From Patescibacteria group bacterium (GTDB lineage: Bacteria; Patescibacteriota; Patescibacteriia; UBA1558; GWA2-36-10), in contig JAGORJ010000006.1 of NCBI GenBank assembly GCA_018062885.1, positions 1 through 37,516 on the forward strand: 37,516 bases of DNA. Direction: 5' to 3'. A model generated the notes under the pieces. It was not told where the DNA came from. It did no database searches and saw only the letters and a list, made by a program, of their open reading frames with translations. The first letter of the stretch is position 1, and each line of letters begins with the position of its first letter. The translations under genes were made by a program, and so were the position numbers. Positions 15,813 to 23,411 of the stretch are shown piece by piece.

Positions 15813-17177
15813 ATGACCTTGGCTAATCTTATTTTGTGGATTGCTCTGTTGATAAACTTAAGTTTATTGCTAACTATAGTTTTCAATAAGCAACAAAGAC
15901 ACAAGAAGCAAGTTTTTTTACTAGTGTCTTTGATCACTTTGTGGGAGATTATTGAGCTTTTGAATGTTTTTTGGCTAAGAAATACCGACTATTTATTATT
16001 GGGTGCGCGTTTTGGACTTTTGCCTAATTTATTTATTGCCCCAGCCTTTTTGTGGCTGGTTTTTTCTTTGTGTGAAAGTTGTCATTTGGTGAAAAAATGG
16101 ATCAAAATAGCTGTCTGGTCGCCAGCTGTCCTGATGCTACCGTTTTTATTTACAAACTATAATATCAGTAGCGTCACTGTGACGGAAACTGGCTTTATTT
16201 TTCAACAAGAAATTTTGTATTGGTTTTTTCTTGTGTATTTTCTAGGCATTCTCTCCTGGGCTTTGATATTTTTGCTTCGCACCAGTAAAAATCTGAATCT
16301 GATTATCAAAAAACAAGTTGCGTATATTTTTTTTGGTACAGCCATTACGGCCAGTATGGGCATAGTTTTTAGTGTGATTTTGCCTTTATTTGATATAAAG
16401 TCTTTATTTTATCTCGGTGTTGATTCGTCGGTATTTTTTACTATCACCTTAGTATATGCCTTGTCACATGAAAGATTTTTGGATCTAAAATTGTTTTTTT
16501 ATCAGAAATTATTAGACTTCGTGGCTTTATTTATAGTTTTACTGATTTATTACTTTATTTTTTGGTTGCTATTGAATTTTATCAATATAGATTTTACTCA
16601 ATTTACCGAACAAATTTTATTTGTGGTTTTTGTGGGTTTGAGCTCACCTTGGCTTTATCAGGCTTTGTATCGTTTGCTGGATATTTTGTTTTTTAATCCC
16701 GATCAAAATTTTAATCAAACAGTAGAAAATGTCGCTGATATTTTGCGCTCAAATAGAGATTTGAATATTTTATTTTCTAAATTAGCCAAAGAGCTAGCAG
16801 AAGTCATAGACTATGAAGAAATTTTCATTTATTTAGCTAAACATAATAATAGCGAAATTTTTCACCAAGTTTTTCCAGTAGGGGAAAGACTTTTGCATTT
16901 AAAAGACGATCAATTGTTGCAGTTTTTGGCAAGTCATAGTCAGATGGTTTATCAGGCAGAAGTGGAGTATCAAAATACAGATCAATATTTAAGTTCGGCT
17001 TTAAAAAAACAGCAAATTGATTTAGCTTTACCGATTTTTTATAATCAACAGTTATTGGGTGTTTTAGTGATAGATAATGGGCGTAAATTATTGTCTAAAC
17101 AACAATTGCAATTTATGGCAGACATTAATAAATATTTAGATATCGCAGTCGGTAGTTTGTTACTGGCTAATAAGTAG
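15813..17177 (+). CDS. 7TM sensor with GAF domain but no kinase
   Basis: A 454-residue protein with seven hydrophobic helices (about residues 1-220), a second membrane pair (about 228-285), a helical linker, and a C-terminal GAF-like domain (about 300-452) with ALPIFYNQQLLGVLVIDN, a typical GAF core. The layout matches the first half of the histidine kinase at 24613 in this operon (7TM, two more helices, GAF), but it stops before any HisKA or ATPase domain. It is therefore a sensor without its own output, perhaps acting on the kinase or the neighbouring 7TM proteins. First gene of the operon; no SD. Confidence 0.8.
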   Translation: MTLANLILWIALLINLSLLLTIVFNKQQRHKKQVFLLVSLITLWEIIELLNVFWLRNTDYLLLGARFGLLPNLFIAPAFLWLVFSLCESCHLVKKWIKIAVWSPAVLMLPFLFTNYNISSVTVTETGFIFQQEILYWFFLVYFLGILSWALIFLLRTSKNLNLIIKKQVAYIFFGTAITASMGIVFSVILPLFDIKSLFYLGVDSSVFFTITLVYALSHERFLDLKLFFYQKLLDFVALFIVLLIYYFIFWLLLNFINIDFTQFTEQILFVVFVGLSSPWLYQALYRLLDILFFNPDQNFNQTVENVADILRSNRDLNILFSKLAKELAEVIDYEEIFIYLAKHNNSEIFHQVFPVGERLLHLKDDQLLQFLASHSQMVYQAEVEYQNTDQYLSSALKKQQIDLALPIFYNQQLLGVLVIDNGRKLLSKQQLQFMADINKYLDIAVGSLLLANK

Positions 17178-17186
17178 TTTAATTAT

Positions 17187-17876
17187 ATGGATTACGAAGG
17201 AATTATTTTATTTTTAGTTATGATTATCAACCTCGTTATGAGCGCGATTGTTGTGTCGCGTGGATATAAAAATCCAATCAATAAGTATTTTTCTTTAATG
17301 ACATTTTTTAATATTTTATGGGCAGGGGGCCTATTGTATTTTAGATTGAGTAATGATTATGAAATTGTGCGTTTTTTCGGAGCCTTTGTTTATTTTGCTT
17401 CGTTGCTAGTAGTGTTAAATTTATTTTACTTTACTTTATATTTTCCTTTTAAAATGTTTAAATTTTCAAAAAATTGGCAAAATATTTTTACATTATTGAT
17501 ATCTCTAGGTGCTTTATACTTTGTGTTTTTTTATCAAAAATTCTCTCTTTCGGTTGAGACATCAGGTTTAAACTCTATTGTGTATGAACCGATTGCATAT
17601 TTAATTTTTACAGTAGTTTTGGCAATTTTGATGCTGGCAGCTATATTAGTTTTAGCTATTAAATATTATATGTCTGACCAAGTGTTCAAGAAGTCATTAT
17701 TGCTAGTGTTAGTAGGTGTTATTTGTGGCGTATTGGCTGGCAGTTATTTTAATTTGTATGCTATGTATACAGATAATTTTAATGATTATCATTTTGGACC
17801 TTTATTTACTTTAGTTATTAATTTTGTGGTTTTCTATCTAATCTTTTTAAAAAGAGATAAAAAATTAGAATACTAA
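17187..17876 (+). CDS. Standalone 7TM protein (histidine-kinase N-terminal 7TM type)
   Basis: A 229-residue protein made of seven predicted helices (about 5-24, 33-52, 60-84, 100-118, 133-160, 170-192, 205-222) and almost nothing else. The last helix begins with the motif FGPLFTLVINFVVFYLIF, shared with the two other solo 7TM proteins here. The fold type is the N-terminal 7TM module known from histidine kinases and GGDEF proteins, here with no attached output. Gaps are nine bases upstream and four downstream. The ligand is unknown. Confidence 0.75.
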   Translation: MDYEGIILFLVMIINLVMSAIVVSRGYKNPINKYFSLMTFFNILWAGGLLYFRLSNDYEIVRFFGAFVYFASLLVVLNLFYFTLYFPFKMFKFSKNWQNIFTLLISLGALYFVFFYQKFSLSVETSGLNSIVYEPIAYLIFTVVLAILMLAAILVLAIKYYMSDQVFKKSLLLVLVGVICGVLAGSYFNLYAMYTDNFNDYHFGPLFTLVINFVVFYLIFLKRDKKLEY

Positions 17877-17880
17877 TTAT

Positions 17881-18582
17881 ATGGATTTTTTAATATCACC
17901 TTTAGGTTGGAAAAATTGGCTATTATTGATAGCGGCTCTTATTAATTTGGGCATGGCTATCTTTATTTTTTCCCGAGGGATTAAGAATAAAGTAAATCTA
18001 TATTTTTCCTTACTGACATTTTTTTGTTTTACTTGGGCAATTGGGCTCTGTTTTGCTAGATGGACTACTGATTTATTTTGGACCTCTATTTTCGCTCGTA
18101 GTACTTATATATCCGCTTTGTGTATAGCCTTGTCTTTATTCTATTTTGCTTTAACTTTCCCGTTTCCTAGTAAAGGGGTTGGTAAAAAATTAACATTTTT
18201 AGTGTGGTTATTTTTTATCTTTTTATCTTTTTTAACCTACACTAAGTGGTTTATTACCTCATTTATCTCAGCTTATTCAGCAGGTGAGTATATATCATTT
18301 TTCTATTTACCAGGATACATAGCATACTTTATTTATTTTGGCCTAATTGCGATTTTTGCTTTATCTAACCTGTTTAAAAAATATAAAATTTTAGAAGGTG
18401 CGGCAAGAAAAAATTTACTTTTACTTTTTTTTACTATTTTAATTGGTTTAATTTTTGGAACTTATTTTGATTTGTTTTTATTAATTTTTCAGGATTTTAG
18501 ATTTAATTGGTTTGGTCCAGTTTTTACTATCTTTATGAATAGTTTGGTTTTTTATTTATTAATATTTAGTAAAGAAAAGTAA
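17881..18582 (+). CDS. Standalone 7TM protein, close paralog of the 22654 gene
   Basis: A 233-residue 7TM protein that begins MDFLISPLGWKNWLLLIAAL. The first 50 residues are nearly the same as those of the protein at 22654 (MEFLILPIGWKHWLLLIAAL), at DNA level too. It ends with WFGPVFTIFMNSLVFYLLIF after the seventh helix. Helix 2 holds the FSLLTFFCFTWAIG pattern, also shared. It overlaps the next gene by one base (TAATG), suggesting coupled synthesis with the asparaginase-fold protein. Confidence 0.75.
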   Translation: MDFLISPLGWKNWLLLIAALINLGMAIFIFSRGIKNKVNLYFSLLTFFCFTWAIGLCFARWTTDLFWTSIFARSTYISALCIALSLFYFALTFPFPSKGVGKKLTFLVWLFFIFLSFLTYTKWFITSFISAYSAGEYISFFYLPGYIAYFIYFGLIAIFALSNLFKKYKILEGAARKNLLLLFFTILIGLIFGTYFDLFLLIFQDFRFNWFGPVFTIFMNSLVFYLLIFSKEK

Positions 18583-19565
18583 TGCTTAAACAAAAAAAGA
18601 AAATCTGTTTATTGTTGGCTGGAGGCACTTGGACAGTAGATAAAAGCAAAAATATTTTAGCGGTTAATAGCGCTGATGATTTGGATAATTGGTTAGCTAC
18701 TATGCCGGAATTAGCTATTTTATCTGATTTGGATATTCATTTTTTGGCTGACGAAGAAGTACAAGTTGGGGTGGATCTGTGGACCAAGATAGCTAAGTTT
18801 TTGATCAATAGGCAAAATGAATTTGATGGTTTTGTGCTTGTGACCAAAGTAGAAACTTTGGTGATGAGTGCAGTTGCTTTGAATTTTTTATTACAGCATT
18901 TCCCCAAAACTTTGGTGTTAACGGCTTCACAAATGAGCGGTCTTTATACCAAAGAGAAAAAAGAACGCATGCAAGAGCTTATTAGTGCTCAAGGTGGTTT
19001 GGGTCTACGCTCTAACCTTATCAATGCCGTGCAAGCAGCTGGCGAAAGTTTGCCTTCAGTAGCAGTGATGTTTGGTAGTCGTTTGGTAGCTAGTGTCAAA
19101 GCCAGATTAGAGTATCAGCAAGGAAAATATATACTTTTGAGTGTTGATGATGATTATTTGGCTAAAATAGACTTTGGTATTAGTTTCAAAAATAATTTGA
19201 CTTATCCTAAAAATGCTGCAAAAGAATTTTCTAAATTATCTCAGGAAGTTTGTATTTTGTCGGAGTTATTTTCGGTGCAATATTTATGGCCCAAAGAGGC
19301 TTTCTCAGCTTACAAGGCTATTTTAGTTTTTTTGTCCAATGAAGAATTAGGCTCTGAACAAAAAAAATATTTAGCTTCTTTAAATAAGCCGATTATTATT
19401 TATCATCCGCATTCTTTGCAGCAAGAAAAAGATTTTATCAGCCTGAATTCTTGTACGCCAGAAACAGCGGTGGCAAAAGTATTGTGGTTGGTAGAAAATG
19501 TTGAAGTGCAAGATTGGTCAAAAGTTATTCAGTCTAATATTATTGATGAATTTGTTAAATTTTAA
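18582..19565 (+). CDS. Asparaginase-fold protein lacking catalytic threonines
   Basis: A 327-residue protein with the skeleton of type I L-asparaginase: an N-terminal Gly-rich loop LLLAGGTWTV, DLWTKIAKFL, FDGFVLVTKVETLVMSAVAL, PKTLVLTASQ and NLINAVQAAGE. The two catalytic motifs are altered. TGGT is AGGT (residues 13-16), which loses the nucleophile, and HGTDT is TKVET (88-92), which loses the second Thr and Asp. It is probably not a hydrolase; a ligand-binding or scaffold role is possible. Family assignment is from motif order and is moderately sure; loss of activity is inference. Confidence 0.6.
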   Translation: MLKQKKKICLLLAGGTWTVDKSKNILAVNSADDLDNWLATMPELAILSDLDIHFLADEEVQVGVDLWTKIAKFLINRQNEFDGFVLVTKVETLVMSAVALNFLLQHFPKTLVLTASQMSGLYTKEKKERMQELISAQGGLGLRSNLINAVQAAGESLPSVAVMFGSRLVASVKARLEYQQGKYILLSVDDDYLAKIDFGISFKNNLTYPKNAAKEFSKLSQEVCILSELFSVQYLWPKEAFSAYKAILVFLSNEELGSEQKKYLASLNKPIIIYHPHSLQQEKDFISLNSCTPETAVAKVLWLVENVEVQDWSKVIQSNIIDEFVKF

Positions 19566-19570
19566 AATAT

Positions 19571-20131
19571 ATGACAATTTATTTTTACAGTCACGAAAAA
19601 AAAGATATCAGTCGTTCTATTTTGCAGTATTTGCACAAAATCGAAGTGGAGGTTTTTAGTAATTTGATTCCCACTAAAAATGAAGAAACTTCTTTGAGTA
19701 AAGCCGACGCTTTGGTGGTTTATGATGAGGGTTTGACGGAATTGAGTAGCTATTTTGTGGCTTTGGCTATTTCTGAAAACAAGCCTATTTTATTTTTGAC
19801 CAATAAAGCAGGCTCACAAACAAAAGCTTTACAAACTTTGCGTTCAGATAAAAACTTTAAAAATAAACTGGAAGTTAATATTTGTGAAGCAAAAAATGTT
19901 TTAAATATTTTATTGCAATTTTTACAAAAATTAGATCAAAATAGTGGACGAGATGTCATTAATGTCAAATATACTTTGCGAGTTTCGGCTAAAATGTCAG
20001 ACTATTTGGCTTGGAAATCCCAGTCAACGGCTATGCCAAAAGCAGATTGGATCAGAAATCTGATTGCAGACACATGTCAAAATGATAAAGACTATCAAAA
20101 TTTTTTGAATCAAAAATATAAAACTCAGTAA
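19571..20131 (+). CDS. Rossmann/TIR-like protein with C-terminal ribbon-helix-helix
   Basis: A 186-residue protein. The N-terminal half (about 1-115) alternates strands and helices (IYFYSHEKKDISRSILQYL, then KADALVVYDEG, then YFVALAISENKPILFL), a layout like nucleoside 2-deoxyribosyltransferase or TIR-like folds; the usual catalytic Glu is not apparent. The C-terminal part (131-168), VKYTLRVSAKMSDYLAW plus KADWIRNLIADT, has the strand-helix-helix pattern of CopG/Arc-type DNA-binding domains. It could be the operon's own regulator. Gaps are five and three bases to its neighbours. Both domain calls are by eye. Confidence 0.55.
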   Translation: MTIYFYSHEKKDISRSILQYLHKIEVEVFSNLIPTKNEETSLSKADALVVYDEGLTELSSYFVALAISENKPILFLTNKAGSQTKALQTLRSDKNFKNKLEVNICEAKNVLNILLQFLQKLDQNSGRDVINVKYTLRVSAKMSDYLAWKSQSTAMPKADWIRNLIADTCQNDKDYQNFLNQKYKTQ

Positions 20132-20134
20132 TTT

Positions 20135-20932
20135 ATGATTAAACAGCAAGTCAAGGAGTTCAGGGCTTTGGAAGGGGTGACAAAAAAAGCTTGGCCTTTT
20201 CAGATCAAAAAAGGTCATGATACCTTAGCTATTTTGGTGCATGGTTTTACTGGTACGCCTTATGATTTGTGGGTATTGGCAGATTTTTTGTCTATCAACC
20301 AGATGGATGTAGAGGCGCCTTTGCTAGCTGGACATGGTGGTAGCATTCAGCGATTGGCTGCTTCAAATTCAGATGATTGGCTAAATTCTTTGGAGAAAGT
20401 TTTGTTGGAAAATGTAGGCAAGTATAAAAAAATATTTTTTGTTGGTTATTCTTTTGGTTCTAATTTGTCTTTGCACCTGTCTATAAAATACGCCGATCAA
20501 ATTTCTGGTATCATAGCTTTGGGTGTGCCAATTTTTATGCGTAATGAAAAAAGAATTAGACTACTTTTACCATTGGCTAAGATATTCAAAAAAACTTACA
20601 AAAAACATTGGCTTACAGAAGAAGATGAAACTAATTTTCAGGACGAAGGCCGTCACAATTATATTCCGATTAGCAGTTTGTTACATTTTTATAATTTTAT
20701 TGATGTTTATACCAAGCCAGAGCTAGCTAAGATAAAAGTGCCTGTTTTGGTTATTCATTCGCGTGATGATTTGGTTTCAGATCCATATAGCTCGGAGTTT
20801 TTATTTGCTCAATTGACAGCTACGCGAGATAAACATTTGTTTATTTTGAATAAAAACGAGCACCATGTCATAGACAACACTAGAAGAGATTTTATTTTTA
20901 CAAAAAGTTTAGATTTTATCAAGGAACATTAA
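20135..20932 (+). CDS. Alpha/beta hydrolase (carboxylesterase or monoacylglycerol lipase type)
   Basis: A 265-residue esterase-type hydrolase. LVHGFTGTPYDLWVLADFL (34-52) and APLLAGHGGS (61-70) resemble Est30-type carboxylesterases and monoglyceride lipases. The nucleophile is Ser106 in GYSFGS, the acid is Asp211 in HSRDDLVSD, and the base is His243 or His244 in NEHHVIDN. No signal peptide is seen, so it acts inside the cell. Directly upstream of an acyl-CoA synthetase (4-base gap), it most likely releases a fatty acid from an ester such as a host glycerolipid; the substrate is inferred from context. Confidence 0.87.
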   Translation: MIKQQVKEFRALEGVTKKAWPFQIKKGHDTLAILVHGFTGTPYDLWVLADFLSINQMDVEAPLLAGHGGSIQRLAASNSDDWLNSLEKVLLENVGKYKKIFFVGYSFGSNLSLHLSIKYADQISGIIALGVPIFMRNEKRIRLLLPLAKIFKKTYKKHWLTEEDETNFQDEGRHNYIPISSLLHFYNFIDVYTKPELAKIKVPVLVIHSRDDLVSDPYSSEFLFAQLTATRDKHLFILNKNEHHVIDNTRRDFIFTKSLDFIKEH

Positions 20933-20936
20933 ACAT

Positions 20937-22649
20937 ATGCTGACTATTTCTTCCAAGTTTCAATCTATCGCTCAGATGTATGCTGATCATACGGCGCTGG
21001 CTTTTTTAGACCACGCTAAATATCATAAAATCACTTATCACAACTTAGATCTTTTTCGTTTGCGTTTGGCTGAAACTTTAAATACTTGGTCATGGAAGAA
21101 ACAAGAAAAAGTGGCAGTGATGTTAGTCAATGGCCCGGAGTGGATTATCAGCGATTTAGCAGCTTCAACTTTGGGTTTAGTAATAGTACCTTTACATTTG
21201 ACTTACAATCAATTACAGCTAGAGCAAATTATAAAACACGCTCAAGTGGATTATTTGATAATTCAAGAAGAGTATTTTCATAAATTTCAAGATTTATGGC
21301 TTGATTTTTCTTTTAAAACTATTGTAGTTGTTGGTCAATGTAAAAAACAGAGTGAAAAGATTAAGCTTTGGCCAAATTTAGAAAATATGCCTAATAGTTT
21401 TGATTTCCCGAATTTCCCTGTTTCAGAAAATGATTTGCACACCATCATTTATACTTCTGGCACAACTGGTGATCCAAAAGGTGTGATGCTTAGTCACAAA
21501 AATTTAATCAGCGATGTGATGGCAGCCAAAGAGGCCATAGATATCACTTTTAGTGACCGCTTTTTTTCTTTTTTGCCACTTTCACATGCTTTTGAGAGAG
21601 TAGCTGGCTATTACGCACCTATTTTTTCAGGAGCAAGTATTTATTTTGCGCGTAATTCTAAGACTATTGTAGAGGACATCAAAATTGCTCAACCGACGGT
21701 TTTGAATGCTGTGCCTAGAATTTTTGAGAAAGTTTATGATAAGGTTTTTGATAAAATTAGAACAGGCAGTGATTTGAAGAAGAGATTATTTTATCAGGCT
21801 TTAAATTTGGCTAAGTATAAAAAACAAAGGTCTTTACAAATTTTGGAAAAAGTTCAGCTTTATTTTTTGGATAAAATTGTTTTGCGTAAATTGAGACATA
21901 TTTTGGGAGGAAATCTGCGTTTGGCTATTTCTGGTGGCGCTTCTTTGAATCCCGCAATTGCTAAATTTTTTGGCAACTTAGGCATCCAGGTGATAGAGGG
22001 CTACGGTTTGACTGAAACATCGCCAATTGTAGCTGTGAATCAAATTAAAAACTATAAATTTGGAACAGTAGGAAAAATTTTGCGTTGTAACCAAGTTGTG
22101 ATTGCGCCGGATAAAGAAATTTTGATAAAAGGTGACAATTTGATGCAAGGGTATTATAATAATAGAGAGCTAACTACAGAGGTGGTAGATCAGGAAGGTT
22201 ATTTTCATACAGGTGATCTTGGATTTTTGGATAGTGATGGTTTTTTGACTATCATTGGCAGAGCTAAAGACATGATTGTCCTTTCGACAGGTAAAAATAT
22301 TTTTCCCGAGCCAATAGAAAATACTTTAAATGAAAGTAAATATATTGCTCAGAGTTTTGTCTATGGAGATAAGCAAAAAAATATAGCTTCTTTGATAGTA
22401 CCAGATTTTACATCATTAGAGTCTTGGTGTAAGCAAAATGAAGTGGATTATCTTTTACCAGAAGTTTTGCATAATTCCAAAGTCTTAACGCTCTATGAAA
22501 ATGTTTTAGCAGAAAAATTAAAAGATTTTTCACATTTGGAAAAAGTTAATGATTTTAGTTTAATAGGTCAAGAATTTACTCAGGAAAATGGTCTTTTGAC
22601 GCCAACTTTAAAATTAAGGAGAAATAAAATTAAGGAGAAGTATTTATAA
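20937..22649 (+). CDS. Long-chain fatty acid-CoA ligase (AMP-forming)
   Basis: A 570-residue ANL-superfamily enzyme that activates a fatty acid to acyl-AMP and then acyl-CoA. The phosphate-binding loop is YTSGTTGDPKG (172-182), followed by FLPLSHAFERVAGYY, typical of FadD15-type long-chain ligases, then EGYGLTETSP, YFHTGDLGFLD, GRAKDMIVLSTGKNIFPEPIE, and a C-terminal LTPTLKLRRNKI that holds the catalytic Lys region. The domain order is complete. Few Patescibacteria make fatty acids, so the substrate probably comes from outside or from the neighbouring hydrolase. It sits in the middle of the operon with 4-base gaps. Confidence 0.93.
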   Translation: MLTISSKFQSIAQMYADHTALAFLDHAKYHKITYHNLDLFRLRLAETLNTWSWKKQEKVAVMLVNGPEWIISDLAASTLGLVIVPLHLTYNQLQLEQIIKHAQVDYLIIQEEYFHKFQDLWLDFSFKTIVVVGQCKKQSEKIKLWPNLENMPNSFDFPNFPVSENDLHTIIYTSGTTGDPKGVMLSHKNLISDVMAAKEAIDITFSDRFFSFLPLSHAFERVAGYYAPIFSGASIYFARNSKTIVEDIKIAQPTVLNAVPRIFEKVYDKVFDKIRTGSDLKKRLFYQALNLAKYKKQRSLQILEKVQLYFLDKIVLRKLRHILGGNLRLAISGGASLNPAIAKFFGNLGIQVIEGYGLTETSPIVAVNQIKNYKFGTVGKILRCNQVVIAPDKEILIKGDNLMQGYYNNRELTTEVVDQEGYFHTGDLGFLDSDGFLTIIGRAKDMIVLSTGKNIFPEPIENTLNESKYIAQSFVYGDKQKNIASLIVPDFTSLESWCKQNEVDYLLPEVLHNSKVLTLYENVLAEKLKDFSHLEKVNDFSLIGQEFTQENGLLTPTLKLRRNKIKEKYL

Positions 22650-22653
22650 TTGT

Positions 22654-23361
22654 ATGGAGTTTTTAATTTTACCAATAGGATGGAAACATTGGCTATTGTT
22701 GATAGCAGCTCTTATTAATTTTGGCATGGCGATTTTTATTTTTAATCGAGGTACCAAGAACAAGGTCAATTTATTTTTTTCTTTACTAGTATTTTCTTGT
22801 TTTTTATGGTCATTTGGTATATTCTGGCAGATAGTTTTACGAAGCGTTGTGTGGTCAAAGTTTTGGTTTCAGACAAGTTTCATAGGTGCGTTGGGCGTGG
22901 CTATATTTTTGGTGCACTTTGTAGTTAATTTTCCTTTTAAGAGTATAAATTTAAAATTTTTTTCTGTGTATCTTGCTTATGTATTAGCTTTTATTTTGGG
23001 TATTTTTTCATACACAAGGTGGAATATGGTAAGTTTTGATAAAATAGTATATCAACAAACTTATGAATTTATCATACATTACAATCCTATTTTTCAATGG
23101 ACTTACTCTTTATTTTTTATTATTTTAGTTACTTATGCTTTATATATTTTATTACAGAAGCGTAAACATGTAGAAAATTATTTGAAAAAAGATATTTTAA
23201 TTTTATTTTGGATGATACTTACGGGATTAATTTTTGGTTTTTATTTCAATGTACTTTTGGATTATAGTGGTAATTTTCAATATGAGTGGTTTGGGCCAAT
23301 ATTTACTGTGCCTATGAATTTAGTAGTGGTTTATTTAATTTTTTTTAAAAGGCATAGATAG
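22654..23361 (+). CDS. Standalone 7TM protein, close paralog of the 17881 gene
   Basis: A 235-residue 7TM protein with the same architecture as the gene at 17881: GWKHWLLLIAALINFGMAIF, a shared FSLLVF...LWSFG second helix, and a final EWFGPIFTVPMNLVVVYLIF. The DNA around 22681-22760 is nearly the same as 17911-17990, while the rest has diverged, so the two genes arose by duplication or partial conversion. It lies between the acyl-CoA ligase (4-base gap) and the alpha-oxoamine synthase. Confidence 0.75.
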   Translation: MEFLILPIGWKHWLLLIAALINFGMAIFIFNRGTKNKVNLFFSLLVFSCFLWSFGIFWQIVLRSVVWSKFWFQTSFIGALGVAIFLVHFVVNFPFKSINLKFFSVYLAYVLAFILGIFSYTRWNMVSFDKIVYQQTYEFIIHYNPIFQWTYSLFFIILVTYALYILLQKRKHVENYLKKDILILFWMILTGLIFGFYFNVLLDYSGNFQYEWFGPIFTVPMNLVVVYLIFFKRHR

Positions 23362-23393
23362 TTTTTCTTTATCTTTAGTAAATAAAGTTTAAG

Positions 23394-23399
23394 TATAAT
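23394..23399 (+). promoter_or_regulatory. Internal -10 element before the alpha-oxoamine synthase gene
   Basis: TATAAT twelve bases before the ATG at 23412, in the only gap (50 bases) of the operon. The transcript would have a leader of about 5 nt. No -35 is visible. Confidence 0.5.
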
Positions 23400-23411
23400 A
23401 AATTTGAAAAT

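Noticed and set aside
18582-19565. Calling the gene an active L-asparaginase
   Set aside because: Both catalytic threonine motifs are changed.
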